Notes: generated from the letters alone by a model not told the origin. Positions 24,292 through 37,154 are shown, counted from the first letter of the stretch. The stretch is 64,000 nt of DNA from Forficula auricularia (GCA_024734495.1 JALMQS010000225.1:11561573-11625572); one strand, 5' to 3'. Translations and numbers: made by a program.

Positions 24292-24395
24292 ATGTATATT
24301 GTATATAATTTTTGTGGAGTTATATTTATTATTGGCAAAAATATATATTAGCAACCAGTTGTGGCGCTTGCGCTTCTGTTGAATAAGAAACATAT

Positions 24396-26070
24396 TCTTA
24401 TGGGAGAAAAGTTGTTCTTCACAGATAACTGTGTGTGGATAGATGTTGGGGGGACGATTTTCACTCCCATATTAATTCTATTTATCTAGAATAGATGTCA
24501 TTTCTATCGTCATTTTGGCCAAGATAGTGAAAAGTGGGTAAGTGGCTGCAAACCTTTTAGTATTTCCGACCCCCTAAATAAATTTAGATATTTTTGTAGC
24601 CCCCTAACTTTTACTAATACAAATGTTACCGCGATTTACTTTTTAATAGTAGTGATATTTTCTAATTAGCAAAGTTTATATTTATAATTTGAATTAATAA
24701 TTAATAATAAGCAGAAAAAATAGTAATTAATTTGTTGAATGAATTGAAATTAGAATATAAATGAATATGAATCATTTATTTCAAAAAATTACGAATTCGT
24801 TTAATTATTATTTTAAAAAAAATGGTCAGAGCATCAGTAATCAGAAACTGAGTTGCGATATCCCAGTTCTGCGTGATATTTAATCATGAAATTAATCATT
24901 TATCACTTTCATCATTTGCTCTCAGTTCAAGTCAGGAATGACCCCACTGAATGACAAATTTCTTTATCCAAAGGCCGGTATTATATAGTTAATACTCCTA
25001 TATTCGAGTCATCACTTAATTAAAAGTTTATACATTAAATTAAAATTTTTGGTTATTTGTTGAGACATTTTATTCTTTTTAGTATAAATTTATTAATTTT
25101 TTTATATTTTTTATATATTTTATAATTATGTTTTATTCTACAATAATTTTATTAATATTATTATTCTTATTAATTTATTATTTTATTTTAATTTGTGCTG
25201 CCCTCTATCATCAGGAAAAACTCTTATGGAGAAAGGGTTATTCAGTAATATTTCGAAAAATTTTCAAGTAATTTAGATAAACCTGAACAAAAGATGTCAT
25301 TGTCTCAAAAAAATGTTTTGTTCGAATCGTTCTCTATTTTTCAGATACAGAACGGGAAAACACATGTAAAATATTGAAGTATTATTTTTTTTTTTTTAAT
25401 AATAACGAAATCAGTTAATATTAATTTAGAATTTTATTTCATTTTAAGAATTTCTTTAAAACATTTCATTTTCTTTAGATCACCTATTCGATGATTAAAA
25501 CGTTGTGTTGTGAGTTGATGTGAATTTTTATAATAATTTCACAATTAACAAAATTCGGGTGTGTGCTTAAGGACACACGATAGAAGTGATAAGCATACGT
25601 TTTAGGTGTCAATGGCTGTCTGAAGTTTGTTGACTGATTTTGTAATATAATATATTATTATTTTTCTATCTATAAATAGTTTTATTCAGTAAATTATTTT
25701 CTATATGTATGTAAAATATTTTCATATTTAACCGCCTACAACTTTTGGTCCATCAAGTTGGTCCCACTGTTATTCCCCAATAGCTCATTCCCAAATGTAA
25801 TATCAAAATAATAATAAATAAATAAATAATTTTATTTTAGATAAATATACTCTTTTAAACATTGGTTTTTTTAAGTAAACTCTTAATTATTTTTTTAAAG
25901 TTGTTAAATATATATTTATGTTATGATATTTTTAAATATAATATTACTTTATTTAATGTTTAGTTTAATTTTTTTTATTCAGGATTTTGGACTAAGTATT
26001 TCTATTTTTCGATTTAGCCGTAGGCAAGACCCGCCAAAAAGAAGTTATCCACTTAAAAAACTATTTACTA
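24396..26070. repeat. AT-rich repeat U, copy 1 (in left palindrome arm)
   Basis: Noncoding unit of about 1.6 kb. Landmarks are ttgttcttcacagataac, gtcagagcatcagtaatcag, ttcaagtcaggaatgacc, gtgctgccctctatcatc and ccgcctacaacttttggtcc. Further copies lie at 32000-33990 (reverse), 37960-38960, 43384-46330 (reverse), 52415-53815 and 54247-55265. High copy number in one locus suggests segmental duplication as well as transposition. No termini or transposase recognised. Confidence 0.75.
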
Positions 26071-27017
26071 TCACACAAATTCTCATAGCCCATAATTAGC
26101 ATAAATATAAATATAATGACAATATAAAGAAAAATATGAAAATAAAATTCAACAGAGCATAGAGTAGAAGTTGAAAGTGAAAATATTTCCTGCTCTTCAA
26201 ATTCGACTTACCCGAGAGACTTCTCACTTTTCTTATTTTTTTTATGCACTTTAACACAGCTTTATTCTTCAAAGTATTTTTAATTTCTGATCTATGATCA
26301 CCTTTTTTATATTCATCAGATCAGCGATGTTATGATTTATTTGTGTGTATGTCAGAGGTGTTACATTCAATCCTTGAGGTTTGTGAACTCTTCTGAAGCA
26401 TAATAAAAATATCAGATAGAACATTGCATAGTGGTTGACCAATCTCTCTTGATTTTCTATAATCATTTCAGAGCTACTAATATCGGTGATTCTGTTTTTA
26501 ATATAATAAAAGCTATTTATTACTGTTATTTATTGCTACCTATCTAAAAAATTATGTTTTTTTTTGCATTTTAAACCTGAAGTTTTGAATTAATAAAGTA
26601 ACGGGAGTGTAGTTTCACACAGTGAGTGAAATAAAACTCAAAGGAGTTTATACAAAATCAATATGACTTTTCGGATTATTAAGATGCCGCAATCTGGAGT
26701 TTTACAGATTAAAAAACAGTTCATTAATCTGTACTCTCTTTACTTATGTTCCACCTAAAACATACACCACTTTCCTAAGTCGACTGAAGTTCTGAAGCTA
26801 GAAAGCCCAAAAATGTCATCAATATACAAACATTTTGATACATTCTATTCTTTAGTTATCGTGTATATCAGAATCCAGACACACACACAGATATACAGAA
26901 AACTAATCATTTTTTGAAATGATTTTTCTCTTCGTTTCAGACATTTTTAAGAACAATGAGGAATTATTAGGACCGTCTGAAAGGGCTAATACAGCAGACA
27001 TAATTTCATTATAATTA
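26071..27017. other. Palindrome-arm sequence without recognised gene
   Basis: Matched in the right arm around 30900-31960. The 65-codon open frame at 26269-26466 (minus) and its counterpart at 31201-31428 differ by frameshifts, arguing against a conserved gene. A worn tail repeat lies near 26600-26710. Confidence 0.5.
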
Positions 27018-27025
27018 GCTGCAAC

Positions 27026-27881
27026 CAGGACCGTCTTAAACTAGGCTGGGTCCCTTGGGCATACAAGAATTTGGGGCCCTTTTGGAAAGTAAAAAAAGCG
27101 AATTATAATAACATTTTTTTTACTAAGTATGACCATTTATTATAGGTAATCAAATACAGTATGATATAATATGTCATTAATGATATTAGAATGCTGCTGG
27201 TTTTTTGGTTACGATTACAATAACGGTTTCTTTCGGGATTTCTGTTGAGCAAAATCTTCTATTATATCCTTAAGTCAAATTTTTGAAGGATATCACTTTC
27301 TATGCACATAGTTGACAAATTACTCAGTCGTTCTTGTAACATTGTTGTTCGCAATTCATTTTTATTCTCTTAAGCTGCGAAAATGGCCGCTCTCCACTTC
27401 TAATTGGTAACCATTAGGCAAAGGAATATCTTGTAGCAATTTCTACGTTTGGAAAAGTTTCTTCCAATTTATCTGATTTTATTAGGTTATGTAACCGGGT
27501 TGAGTTGTTTTAAATCCGCTGATTGAGCTTGCTTTGACTATGTTTTTTAAATATTGGCTTAAATGAAAACATTCTGTTTTGAGCTCATCCGCCGTGTAAT
27601 GTCTTCATATAAAATTCTACAAAATTCTTTGCATTTTTTGGTCAACTCTCGCAGATGCGGTTGTTGTTCACTTTGACAAAGAAAACTAAATCGACTATCA
27701 ATTTCTTGGTATGCTGCCAGACAATGTTTTAAATGTCTATTTAATGTGTCAAGTGTAATGTGCCCGACAAAAATGTTTTGAGAATAAATGTGTGAGAGAA
27801 TTAGTCGGGTCCTTCGGGGCACCCTGAGATTGGGGGCCCTGGGCACGGGCCCCGTGTGCCCTTATGGTGAAGACGGTATTG
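27026..27881 (-). mobile_element. hAT element, internally deleted, with transposase remnant
   Basis: A perfect 8-bp target duplication GCTGCAAC (27018-27025 and 27882-27889) flanks ends CAGGACCGTCTTAA and, as complement, CAATACCGTCTTCACC. On the minus strand, 27559-27846 includes CLAAYQEIDSRFSFL, then LRELTKKCKEFCRILYEDI. Further on (about 27395-27250) comes SGERPFSQLKRIKNELRTTM, then LQERLSNLSTMCIESD and IIEDFA. The latter is the C-terminal dimerisation block of the ZMYM/'52 kDa repressor'-like hAT transposases. The two blocks are far closer than in a full protein, so the middle is deleted. The right palindrome arm has the clean empty site. Confidence 0.88.
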
Positions 27882-27889
27882 GCTGCAAC

Positions 27890-28885
27890 GCTAAAAAACC
27901 ACGAACCTAGTCAAAACTTACAATAGAATAACCTAATTTAAAACTCAGTCAATATATCTAGCATTGTTTCAAATTTTATGTATATTTTCTTGTGAGTTTT
28001 AAATTACATAGTTTTTAGAGATAGACAAACGGACAGCCAAACCGAGCAAATGATGAAATTTGTCTTATTGGATTCTTTTTCTTTAAGTGTCGAACTCGTT
28101 TATGGTCTTAGACCTCCAAGAGATCTATTTTATTGGACGCCAATCTATATTGCTATCCTAGAGACAACTCTTTATTTACTTAAATTTTCAAGCCATGATT
28201 TTTTTTCTATTTTCGCTGATTCTTCTTTTCCCCAAAACTTTATTCATAGCCCGAAGTAGCGATTAATTCGGATTCTCTGCTTTCACAAGAATATTATCTC
28301 TCGAGAAATTATATCATTTAATACGGTGCCTCGGTTTATCCAAGATATTTGTAGTCACGACAGTAATTTTAATTTTTCATATAAATCATTATGCTTTTCA
28401 TTTTTAAATAACCGAAAAAGAAACGATGGCGGAAGAACTACGAACTACTTTAAAGCGAATCAATATCTTAAAATCTCGGACACAAAATATGTTTGTAAAT
28501 TGAAACATAATCGGAGTATCTCGATTCGTATTTTGATTCCTCACTAGGATCTATATTCTCATTTACAGCCATATTAAATATTTAATACGTGTTAATTTAC
28601 TATATTGTATTGATCAGTGAAAATTTTTTTTTACGATTCTTCTATTTATCTCAAACATACTTCATTATACTCTGAAGAACAATGTTCGTTTACATCTATC
28701 TATCCTGATTTTTAAGAGAACTGATGCAAATTCATATTAGAGAATTAATTCTTACCTAATTAAATAAAAATTAAAAATTGAGTTGAATAAGAGTTTTCAA
28801 ATATTCATCTTTGTCAAATTTAAAAATCATGTTTAGTACATGATCAAATTACTTTAAAAAAAATTAGATCTTTGAAATTTTGTGC
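27890..28885. other. Inner part of left palindrome arm, unassigned
   Basis: Matched by 29840-30890 in reverse complement. Open frames at 28050-28259 and 28326-28547 contain no known domain, and their counterparts in the other arm are disrupted. Confidence 0.5.
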
Positions 28886-29112
28886 TACAGAAGATTAAAG
28901 GAGTAGATGGAATTACGAACGAGGAAGTTCTTAATAAAATTAGAGAAAAGAGTACATTGTGAAAGAATCTGAGAAGAGAAAAGCTCAGATGATAGAAATC
29001 ACGTAAAGATAGAAAGGAAGGGATATTTTAAAATTTAAAGAGTGAACTTGCAAGGGAAAGACCTTGATTGAAATATTTTCCACAGATAATGAAAGATATA
29101 TGTACCTATGTG

Positions 29113-29843
29113 TAGAGACCGAATTTTTATTCAGTAAAAACTGCCATAAAATATGCAGTTAAAAATGCTGAAATATCCAAGTAATATGCAGTATACGTTG
29201 AAATATGAAAAAATTTGCAGAAAAAGATAGCCAAATAAATTTTTTTATTCACTAAAAATTTAATTTGAAAACAGAAAACTATTTTTTTATTTTTTTTTAT
29301 TTTTTCGGCTTTAGAGAACTATGCCCATACAGCCACGCAATTAATGATTCTATAATTTAAAGTGAAAAATGATGGTACAATTGAAGAAAAAAAAACTGTT
29401 AAATATGTATCTAAACAAAAAACTATATATTTGAAGGAATGCTATAAAAGGAATAAAATGATGAAAACTACAGACACCAAGTGTCAAATATGCACATTTA
29501 TTTCGTAAAAAATTGCTCAAAATTCTCATTACATTTAATATATTAAAAAATCTTTAAACTCAAGGAAATTATAGGTGCCCTTGAATAAAATAAACATAAC
29601 GAACTATTAATGTTTCCAAAAATATTAACGAAAAAATACGACGGGAGGGGGGAGGGTAGTTTTATTTAACAGAAAGCGATTGTATTGACTTTATTTTTTT
29701 ATTTTAACCAAAATACTTCCTATTGACGCACCAATAATAAATTAATAAAGAAATAATGCAAAATTTGGCCGGCTATAATCTGATCCCTACACTAATTTAC
29801 ACACAATTCCAGACACATACACACACATGAACACTAAAATTTC
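29113..29843 (+). mobile_element. hAT element C, left part (split)
   Basis: Starts TAGAGACCGAATTTTTATTC and follows the complete copy at 59845-60830 base by base (aaatatgcagttaaaaatgc, gacaccaagtgtcaaat, cgaaaaaatacg, acacacatgaacact) until about 29843. There the right palindrome arm begins. The preceding 8 bases are CCTATGTG. The matching right end is at 36901, followed by GTTATGTG. It forms most of the palindrome's spacer. Confidence 0.8.
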
Positions 29844-32800
29844 AAAGATCTAATTTTTATTAATAGTAATTTGATCATGTACTAGACATGATTTTTAAAT
29901 TTGATAAAGATGAATATTTGAAAACTCTTATTCAACTCAATTTTTAATTTTCATTTAATCAAGGTAGGAATTAATTCTCTAATGTAATTTGAATCAATTC
30001 TCTTAAAAATCAGGATAGATAGATGTAAACGAACATTGTTCTTTAGAGTATAATGAAGTGTGTTTGAGATAAACAGAAGAATCGTAAAAACAATTTTTCA
30101 CTGATTAATACAATATACTAAATTAATACGTATTAAATATTTTGGAGCATGGTTAAATGAGAATATAGATCCTAGCGAGGGGATCAAAACACGAATCGAG
30201 ATACCTACGATTATGTTTCAATCTGGAAACGTCTTTTGTGTCGAGATTTTGAATGTCGATTCGCTACAAAGTTAATGCATAGTTCGTAGTTCGTTCCGCC
30301 ATCGTTTCTTTTTAATTGAAATTATCTGAAAAATTAGTGACGTTGCTACAAATATCTTGAATAAACCGAGGCACCGTATTAAATGATATAATTTCTCGAG
30401 AGATAATATTCTTGTGAAAGCAGAGAATCCGTATTAATGGCTACTTCGAGCTATGAATAAAGTTTTGGGGAAAAGAAGAATCAGCGAAAATAGAAAAAAA
30501 TCATGGCTTGAAAATTTACGTAAATGTAAAGAGTTGTCTCTAGGATACCAATTTAGAATGACGTCCAATAAAATAGATCTCTCGGTGGTCTAAGACCATA
30601 AACGAGTTCGACACTTAAAGAAAAATAATCCAATAAGACAGATTTCATTATTTGCGCGGTTTGGCTGTCCGTTTGTCTCTTTTTAAAAATTATGTAATTT
30701 AAAATCACAAGAAAATATATATAAAATTTGAAACAATCCTAGATATATTGGCTTAGTTTTAGATTTAGGTTTATTCTAATATTATTATAAGTAAATATAC
30801 ATAAACTTTGAAACAATGCTAGGATATATATGGCTTAGTTTTAATTTGGCTTTATTCTATTGTAAGTCTTGACTAGGTTCATGGTGTTTTAGCGTTGCAG
30901 CTAATTATAATGAAAAAATGTCTGGTGTATTAGCCCTTTCAGGCGGTCCTAATAATTTCTCATCGTTATTAAAAATGTCTGAAACGAAGAGAAAAATAAT
31001 TTCCAAAAATGATTCGTTTTCTATGTATGTGTATGACTATGTGTGTATCTGGATTCTGATATCCACGATAACTAAAGAATAGGATGTATCAAAATGTTTG
31101 TATATTGATTACATTTTGGGCTTTCTAGCTTCAGAACTTCAGTTTCAAAAATGCAAAAAATATAATTTTTTAGATAGGTAGAAATAAAAAAATGAAATTT
31201 CTAATAGTTTATTATATTTAGAAAAGAAATACCGATATTAGGAGCTCTGAAATTACTATGAAAACCCAAGAGATGGTCTACTACTATAGATCCGAGAATG
31301 TTATTATCTATTATTTTTATTATGTCAGAAGGGTTCAATTCCCAGAAGATGAAATAACCCTTCTGACATAATTTAATAATTCTTAACATCTCAGATCTCG
31401 TAGTTGAGGCATCTCTCCTGATTTTCAATGATTAAATATGTTTATTTTTAGGGCAGGTCTAACTACCGATCATTTTTTATCAAAATTATGTAGCTAAGAG
31501 GTTCATAATTAGGGGACTGTGAAAAAAAATTGCCCAATCGATATCCTAACATAATAAATTTTATCTTAAAAGTTGCAAAATATACAAGAGCTAATATAAA
31601 TTGTTATTCTTCATATGCGATAAAATTACATTATTTTCTAGAAAGGGTGAAAGAGGTGAATTAATTGTCTTTTGGAGAAAGTTAAGTTCTGACGAGTGAA
31701 TCTCAAAAAAAATGAATATAAAAAAGGTGATCTAAGATTGAAATTAAAAATACTTTGAAAAATAAAAAAGTTAAAGTGCATAACAAAAAAAAATAAGAAA
31801 AGTGAGAAGGCCTCAGGTAAGGGAATTTGAAAAGTAGGAAATTATTTTCTTCAATTCCTACTTATACTCATGAATTTTATTTTCATATTTTTTATATGAC
31901 ATTATATTTATATATTGTTATAATTATGGGCTATGAGAAGTTGTGTGATAGTAAATAGTTTTTGAAATGATAACTTCTTTTGGGGCCTTGCCTACTACAT
32001 TCGGTAAAAAATAGAGATACTTGGTCCAAAATCCTGGATAAATAAAACTAAACTAAACATTAAATATGATAATATTATATTTAAAAATAACATAACATAA
32101 ATATATATTTAACAATTCCAAAAAAATAATTAAAAGTTTACTTAAAAAACTAATGTATAAAAGAGTGTATTTATCTAAAATAAAATAATTTATTTATTTA
32201 TTATTATTTTTGATATTAGGTTAGCTCCTTGTATTAGGTACATGTGGTGAATAAACTATTGGGGAATAACAGTGGGGCCATCTTGATGGACCAAAAGTTA
32301 TAGGCGGTTAAATATGAAAATAGTTTTACATACATATAGAAAATAATTTCCTGAATAAAACTATTTATAGATAGAAAAATAATAATATATTATTTTACAA
32401 AATCAGTCAACAGGCTTCACACAGGCATTGATACCTAATACCTAGAATTATAAATGCCACAAAGTTATCGCTTCTATCGTGTGGTCTTAAGCACAAACCC
32501 GAATTTTGTTAATTTGAAATTATTATGAAAATTAACATCAACACACAACTGAACGTTTCAATCACCGAATAGTTGATCGAAGGGAATTAAAATGTTTTAA
32601 GAAAATTCTTAAAATGAAATAAATTTTTAAATTAAAATTAACTCATTTTGTTATTATTAAAAAAAAATTAGAACTTAAATATTTTACATATGTTTTTCCG
32701 TCCTATATCTGAAAAATAGAGAACGATTCGAACAAAAATATTCTTTTTTGAGACAATGATGTCTTTTGTTCAGTTTTATGTAAATTTCTTGAAATTTTTT

Positions 32801-33409
32801 TTGAAAAATTACTGAATAACACTTTCCCCAAAAGATTTTTTTCTGATGATAGAGAGGCAGCACAAATTAAAATAAAAAATAAATTAATAAGAATAATAAT
32901 ATTAATAAAATAATTGTAGAATAAAACATAATTATAAAATATATATAAAAAATATAAAAAAATTCAGTAATTTATACTAAAAAGAATAAAATGTCTCAAC
33001 AAATAACCAAAATTTTTTATTTAATGTATAAGCTTTTAATTAGGTGATGACTTGAATATAGGGATATTAAATATATAATACTGGCCTTTGGAAAAAGAAA
33101 TTTGTCATTCAGTGGGGTCATTCCTGACTTGAACTGAGAGCAAATGACGAAAGTGATAAATGATTAATTTCATGATTAAATATCACGCAGAGCTGGGATA
33201 TCGCAACTCAGTTTCTGATTACTGATGCTCTGGCCATTTTTTTAAATAATAATTAAACCAATTCCTAATTTTTTGAAATAAATGAATAAATTTTCATTTA
33301 TATTCTAATTTTAATTCATTCATAAATCAAATCTCTACTTATTTCATCAACCGAATAATTACTAATATATTTGCTTATTATTAATTATTAATTCAAATAC
33401 AAATATAAA

Positions 33410-33579
33410 TAACTTTTAAGGAGTTCGGTGTTGGTTCTAGGTGAAACATTTTAATATAATAATAAAACTTGAGTAAGATACGAGGTAGGTTTCACGAAAT
33501 ATATCGAATTCAAAACTCAATTTTGTTTTATTTCTTTTTTTGTGAAACCTACCTCGTATCTTACTCAAGTTTTATTATT
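33410..33579. mobile_element. 170-bp insertion with 13-bp target duplication and 40-bp hairpin arms
   Basis: ATACAAATATAAA is duplicated at 33397-33409 and 33580-33592; the left palindrome arm has the single empty copy near 24677-24689. Inside, aaacttgagtaagatacgag and gtaggtttcacg are mirrored perfectly as cgtatcttactcaagttt and gtgaaacctacc. A long target duplication points to retroposition rather than a DNA transposon. Confidence 0.8.
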
Positions 33580-34078
33580 ATACAAATATAAACTTTGCTA
33601 ATAAGAAAATATCACTACTATTAAAAAGCAAATCGCCGTAACATTTGTATTAGTAAAAGTTGAATGAAATTTATTAACTCAAGATCCCAAAATGTTAGGG
33701 GATCTAATAAAAAAAACATATGTATAATATATATTTATTGCTGAATAAACTAACATTAAAAAAAAAAAAAAAATAGTAAATGTTAGTAGGCTGCAAAAAT
33801 ATCTAAATTTATTTAGGAGGTCCTAAATGCCAAAAGGTATTCAGCCACTCATTCGTTTTCAATATCTTGGCGAAAATCACGATAGAAATGACATCTATTC
33901 TAGATAAATAGAATTAATATGATAGTGAAAATCGACCCCCCAACATCTATCGATACACAGTTAGTTATCTGTGAAGAACAACTTTTCTCCCATAAGAATA
34001 TGTTTCTTATTCACCAGCGGCGAGTGCACTATTGGTTGCTAATTTTTTTGCCAATAATAAATATAACTCCACAAAAAT

Positions 34079-34921
34079 TAGTGGCGGTTGGTGAATTTTC
34101 AACCAGGGGATGCTGTTCAAAAAAGTACTTTCATTTTTTGAAATGTTATTTTAATCATCGTTTTTGTTTTGTTTTTTTCATTTTTTTTTTAGAAATTTCA
34201 CAGCATCATTTTCGTTATTTTTCAAACTTAATATTAGATTTTTTAAAAATATTATTTTTGGACATTCGCTTCAAACGGATACTACTTTGTGTGAGTGAGG
34301 GTAGGAGTCAGATATTAAATTTTATTACTTTAACTCCACAGTCCCTGAGATGGAAAACGACCATCTTCCACAATGAATCAACCTGTCCTTAAAGAAAATC
34401 TTAAATTTCTGCTAATTCTATTGCTTTAAGCAAGCTATGACTTCTCTATAGCACGCTTAGTTATTTCTAATCTTATATAATGAGATTTTTTAGAAATGGA
34501 TTAGTCCAAAGATTCCCGAATCATCTTTATTTATTCCTTTTTTGTATTATTTCTATTTTAATTGTTCCTCAGCTAGAACAATTTTTATTCGACTAAAACT
34601 CGTGTCAACTTGTCTTTAACATGCTTGAACTGGAAGATATATCAGGCAGGACTTTAACCCTTCTATCCGCACACTTTTCGGAAAATTATTAATTTTAATT
34701 GGCCTTTGAAACTATGCAACCATTTTATTTCATTTCGAGAACCAATATACTTTTCAAAACAAAAACATGTTTTTTATAGAAATATTTGAAATAACTGATA
34801 ATAATTTGAATATTTAAAGATCCTTCTGAAATTTTGAAATTGATATTTATGAAAATATTCTAAATGTTTGAAATTTTAGGAATGTGTCGCATCCACACCA
34901 TCCACGGACCGTTTGCCACTG
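34079..34921 (-). mobile_element. hAT-like element A, copy 2 (right arm)
   Basis: Reverse-complement counterpart of 22744-24291, without element P. The ends are slightly worn (TTAGTGGCGG on the left). The 157-codon open frame 33919-34392 runs across the U/A boundary and is broken in every other copy, so it is not a gene. Confidence 0.8.
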
Positions 34922-35929
34922 CTATTGAGTCTTTAAATGATTAGCTTTTTACTCCATCTTAGTATTAAAAAACAAAAGTAAAAAAATATATAATATATAT
35001 AAGTTAGAAAATCTCATATTTAGTCAAATCACAAAAAATAATAGTTATAAGGCTTAATCTAATAAGATATACTTTTGGAGGCGGAGGGGGAGCGTTAATA
35101 GAAAGAATCATTTAGTAAAAGCTTTTCAACTATTGTTCTTACTTCTCATTTTCAGTTCCCCTTTTTGAAGTACCATTAAGAAATGAGAAATGAAAAATCG
35201 CTTACAGAGAAAAAACTCTTGTCTTACTTAAAAATATAAATGTAATATCGTACATCACGATAGGCGTGACATCTCTTCGAGTTAGTTAGAATTAATAATT
35301 ACATGTATTATAATAGCGAATTCACTCCTTTTGACATCTAATGGCACAAAGCTATCATTGAAACAAGTTCTATTTTCCCATAAGGACAACGCATTTCTTC
35401 CAAAAGACCCGACATTGCGGGAAAATATTTTTTAGGATCGTTTGGTATGGTGTGGGTTTACCAAATTTAAGTTTGCGTCCTCGAAATTTACGTACTTTTT
35501 CCAGTTTTTCTCTCATAACTCGAAAAAGGTCAATATTTTCTAAATAATCGTCCTATAGTAAATTAAAGAGGACAAAATTTCGCATCGATTAAAAAAATAA
35601 AATAAAAATAGAATATTGGTCTAGTAGTTCGATTTTTTATGAGGATCCCCCCCCCCGATCACTTTTGTCTGTTTTCAAGAAAAACTAGAAAAAGTACGGA
35701 AATTTCGTGGCTTTTCGGCCAACAAAAGTTGTCCCCCACATTTTCGTAGTCGCAAACTTAGATTTGGCATACCCACACTATACCAAATGATCCTAAAAAA
35801 ATCTTTTCCCGCAATTAATGTAAGCTGAAATCCCCCTATTTACTGGGCTATAATAACATATTCTAAATCTAATTGTAAATTCTGTTTCTTTTATCTTAAA
35901 ATAAATGTTGTCTGAGAAGTTCTTAAGGT

Positions 35930-36901
35930 AGTTGTTTCGCGACAATAATAGGAAAAAGTTGAAGCTAGAGTATATAGAACAGACAATAAGGATTCATACT
36001 TCATAAGCCCAAAACATTTTGCTGTTTATGTACCAATTCTCAGCCAATCGCGTGCTCGTTTGACAAATTTGGCACCATTGTAAGAGATTGAATATTTTTA
36101 TATTAAAATGACAGATAAAATACATTTTAAATTTCTATAAAAATCGTTTTGTTATTTTTTAACAAATGCAATCAACGCCTACGTTACACCTGATGAAAAT
36201 TATAATTTTGAAAAAATCTAGCTCATACGCGTTTTATACATCTTTCGCCTGTTAAATAAATGCGCTGTTGCCAAATTGTTTTTAGTGTACATTTTTTTAT
36301 ACATTTTTCATTATTTATTCCTTATTATCTCAGAAACTGTGTTGTAACTATGAATCAAAATTGTCTTAAAATATGTATTGGTTATTGTTTAATGTTGGTT
36401 TAGTTTTTTTATAAAAATGGTAAGAACGGTTTCTTAATTATAATTAAATATGTATGTAAATTTTCCAGATATCCTGTATAGTGCAATGTTATAGTGCCTG
36501 AAAAACTCGATTTTTGAAATTTAATATCTCCGGAACTGTATTGTTCATAAATTTCGTTTTGCCACCAATCGATTTAGAAGTATTTAAATAATAATCTGTA
36601 TAAATTTCAAAAAAATCCTAAGAAATCGCATTTGGCGGAACAACTTAAAAACTGGGGATCCCAAAACTTACTTACTTTTTTCATTTTTTCTCCAAAAAGT
36701 TACTTTTAAAACATCTGTCTTTGGCTCGAAATGTTCAATTATATGCAATATCCTTCAAATATGCAATTTTATGAAATATCCTTCAAATATGCAATTTTAT
36801 GCAATATTACTAAAATATGCAGTATAAAATTTAACCCACAGTATCCTAGGTCTTATGTGGCGGCAAACAAAATATGCAATTGCATAGGAATCCGGTCTTT
36901 A
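35930..36901 (+). mobile_element. hAT element C, right part (split)
   Basis: From about 36640 it matches the 3' quarter of the 59845-60830 copy (aaaagttacttttaaaacat, caaatatgcaattttatg, gcataggaatccggtc), ending at 36901. The segment 35930-36640 is absent from the short copy and is probably interior of a longer element; no transposase was recognised there. Read together with 29113-29843 it makes one element interrupted by the right palindrome arm. Confidence 0.7.
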
Positions 36902-37154
36902 GTTATGTGGGACTATTAAAGAGTGTTTAAAAATATAATTAATTAGTTTTTATATATTTGAGTATAATAATATTGATTCAAAAAAAGGCCGCACTCTGTT
37001 CTACCCGATATATGCTTTCGATTTTTTATAATTAATGATAATGAAGCTTTCTATCCATTTATGTATATTTTTTTATTTTATTTCAATTATGATACAATAA
37101 ATATTTTACATTTATTTTGAATCTATAAAATAATTGTCTTATTGTGTTTTTCAG
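36902..37154 (+). other. Intron 3' end before ankyrin exon
   Basis: AT-rich, no repeat recognised. It ends in the polypyrimidine acceptor ttgtgtttttcag at 37154. Confidence 0.8.

Larger units (their letters stand above)
21095..28885 (+). repeat. Giant palindrome, left arm (about 7.8 kb)
   Basis: Its sequence reappears in reverse complement at 29840-35924 in the same order. Checkpoints are 21095 with 35924 (aagaacttgtcagac / gtctgagaagttctt), 22390 with 35270 (cgtgatgtacgatatt), 22744 with 34921 (cagtggc), 24840 with 33220 (gttgcgatatcccag / ctgggatatcgcaac), 27025 with 30894 (gctgcaacg / cgttgcagc), 28060 with 30655, and 28880 with 29845. This arm is longer because it holds two private insertions: element P at 23512-24233 and a hAT at 27026-27881. 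It also has a fuller Tc1/mariner-like element near 21180-22040. Confidence 0.9.
29840..35924 (-). repeat. Giant palindrome, right arm (about 6.1 kb)
   Basis: Reverse complement of 21095-28885 with many scattered differences. It lacks the P and hAT insertions of the left arm, whose empty sites are readable at about 34130-34146 and 30894-30901. It has private changes: a 170-bp insertion at 33410-33579 and a local tandem duplication of about 95 bp near 30704-30860. Its outer neighbour and inner spacer are the two halves of one hAT element (29113-29843 and about 35930-36901). Confidence 0.9.
16880..37154 (+). other. Ankyrin gene intron, about 20.3 kb, repeat-filled
   Basis: Bounded by gtaagc at 16880 and tttttcag ending at 37154, and flanked by two exons that join in frame. 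It contains a poly-C run, a CATA microsatellite, two foldback elements and a giant palindrome of about 14.8 kb. No other host exon was recognised inside it. Confidence 0.9.

Noticed and set aside
33919..34392. 157-codon open frame on the plus strand, the longest in the window
   Set aside because: It runs across the boundary of repeat U and hAT-like element A. The same sequence in the left arm and at 46100-47110 is interrupted, and no domain is recognisable.
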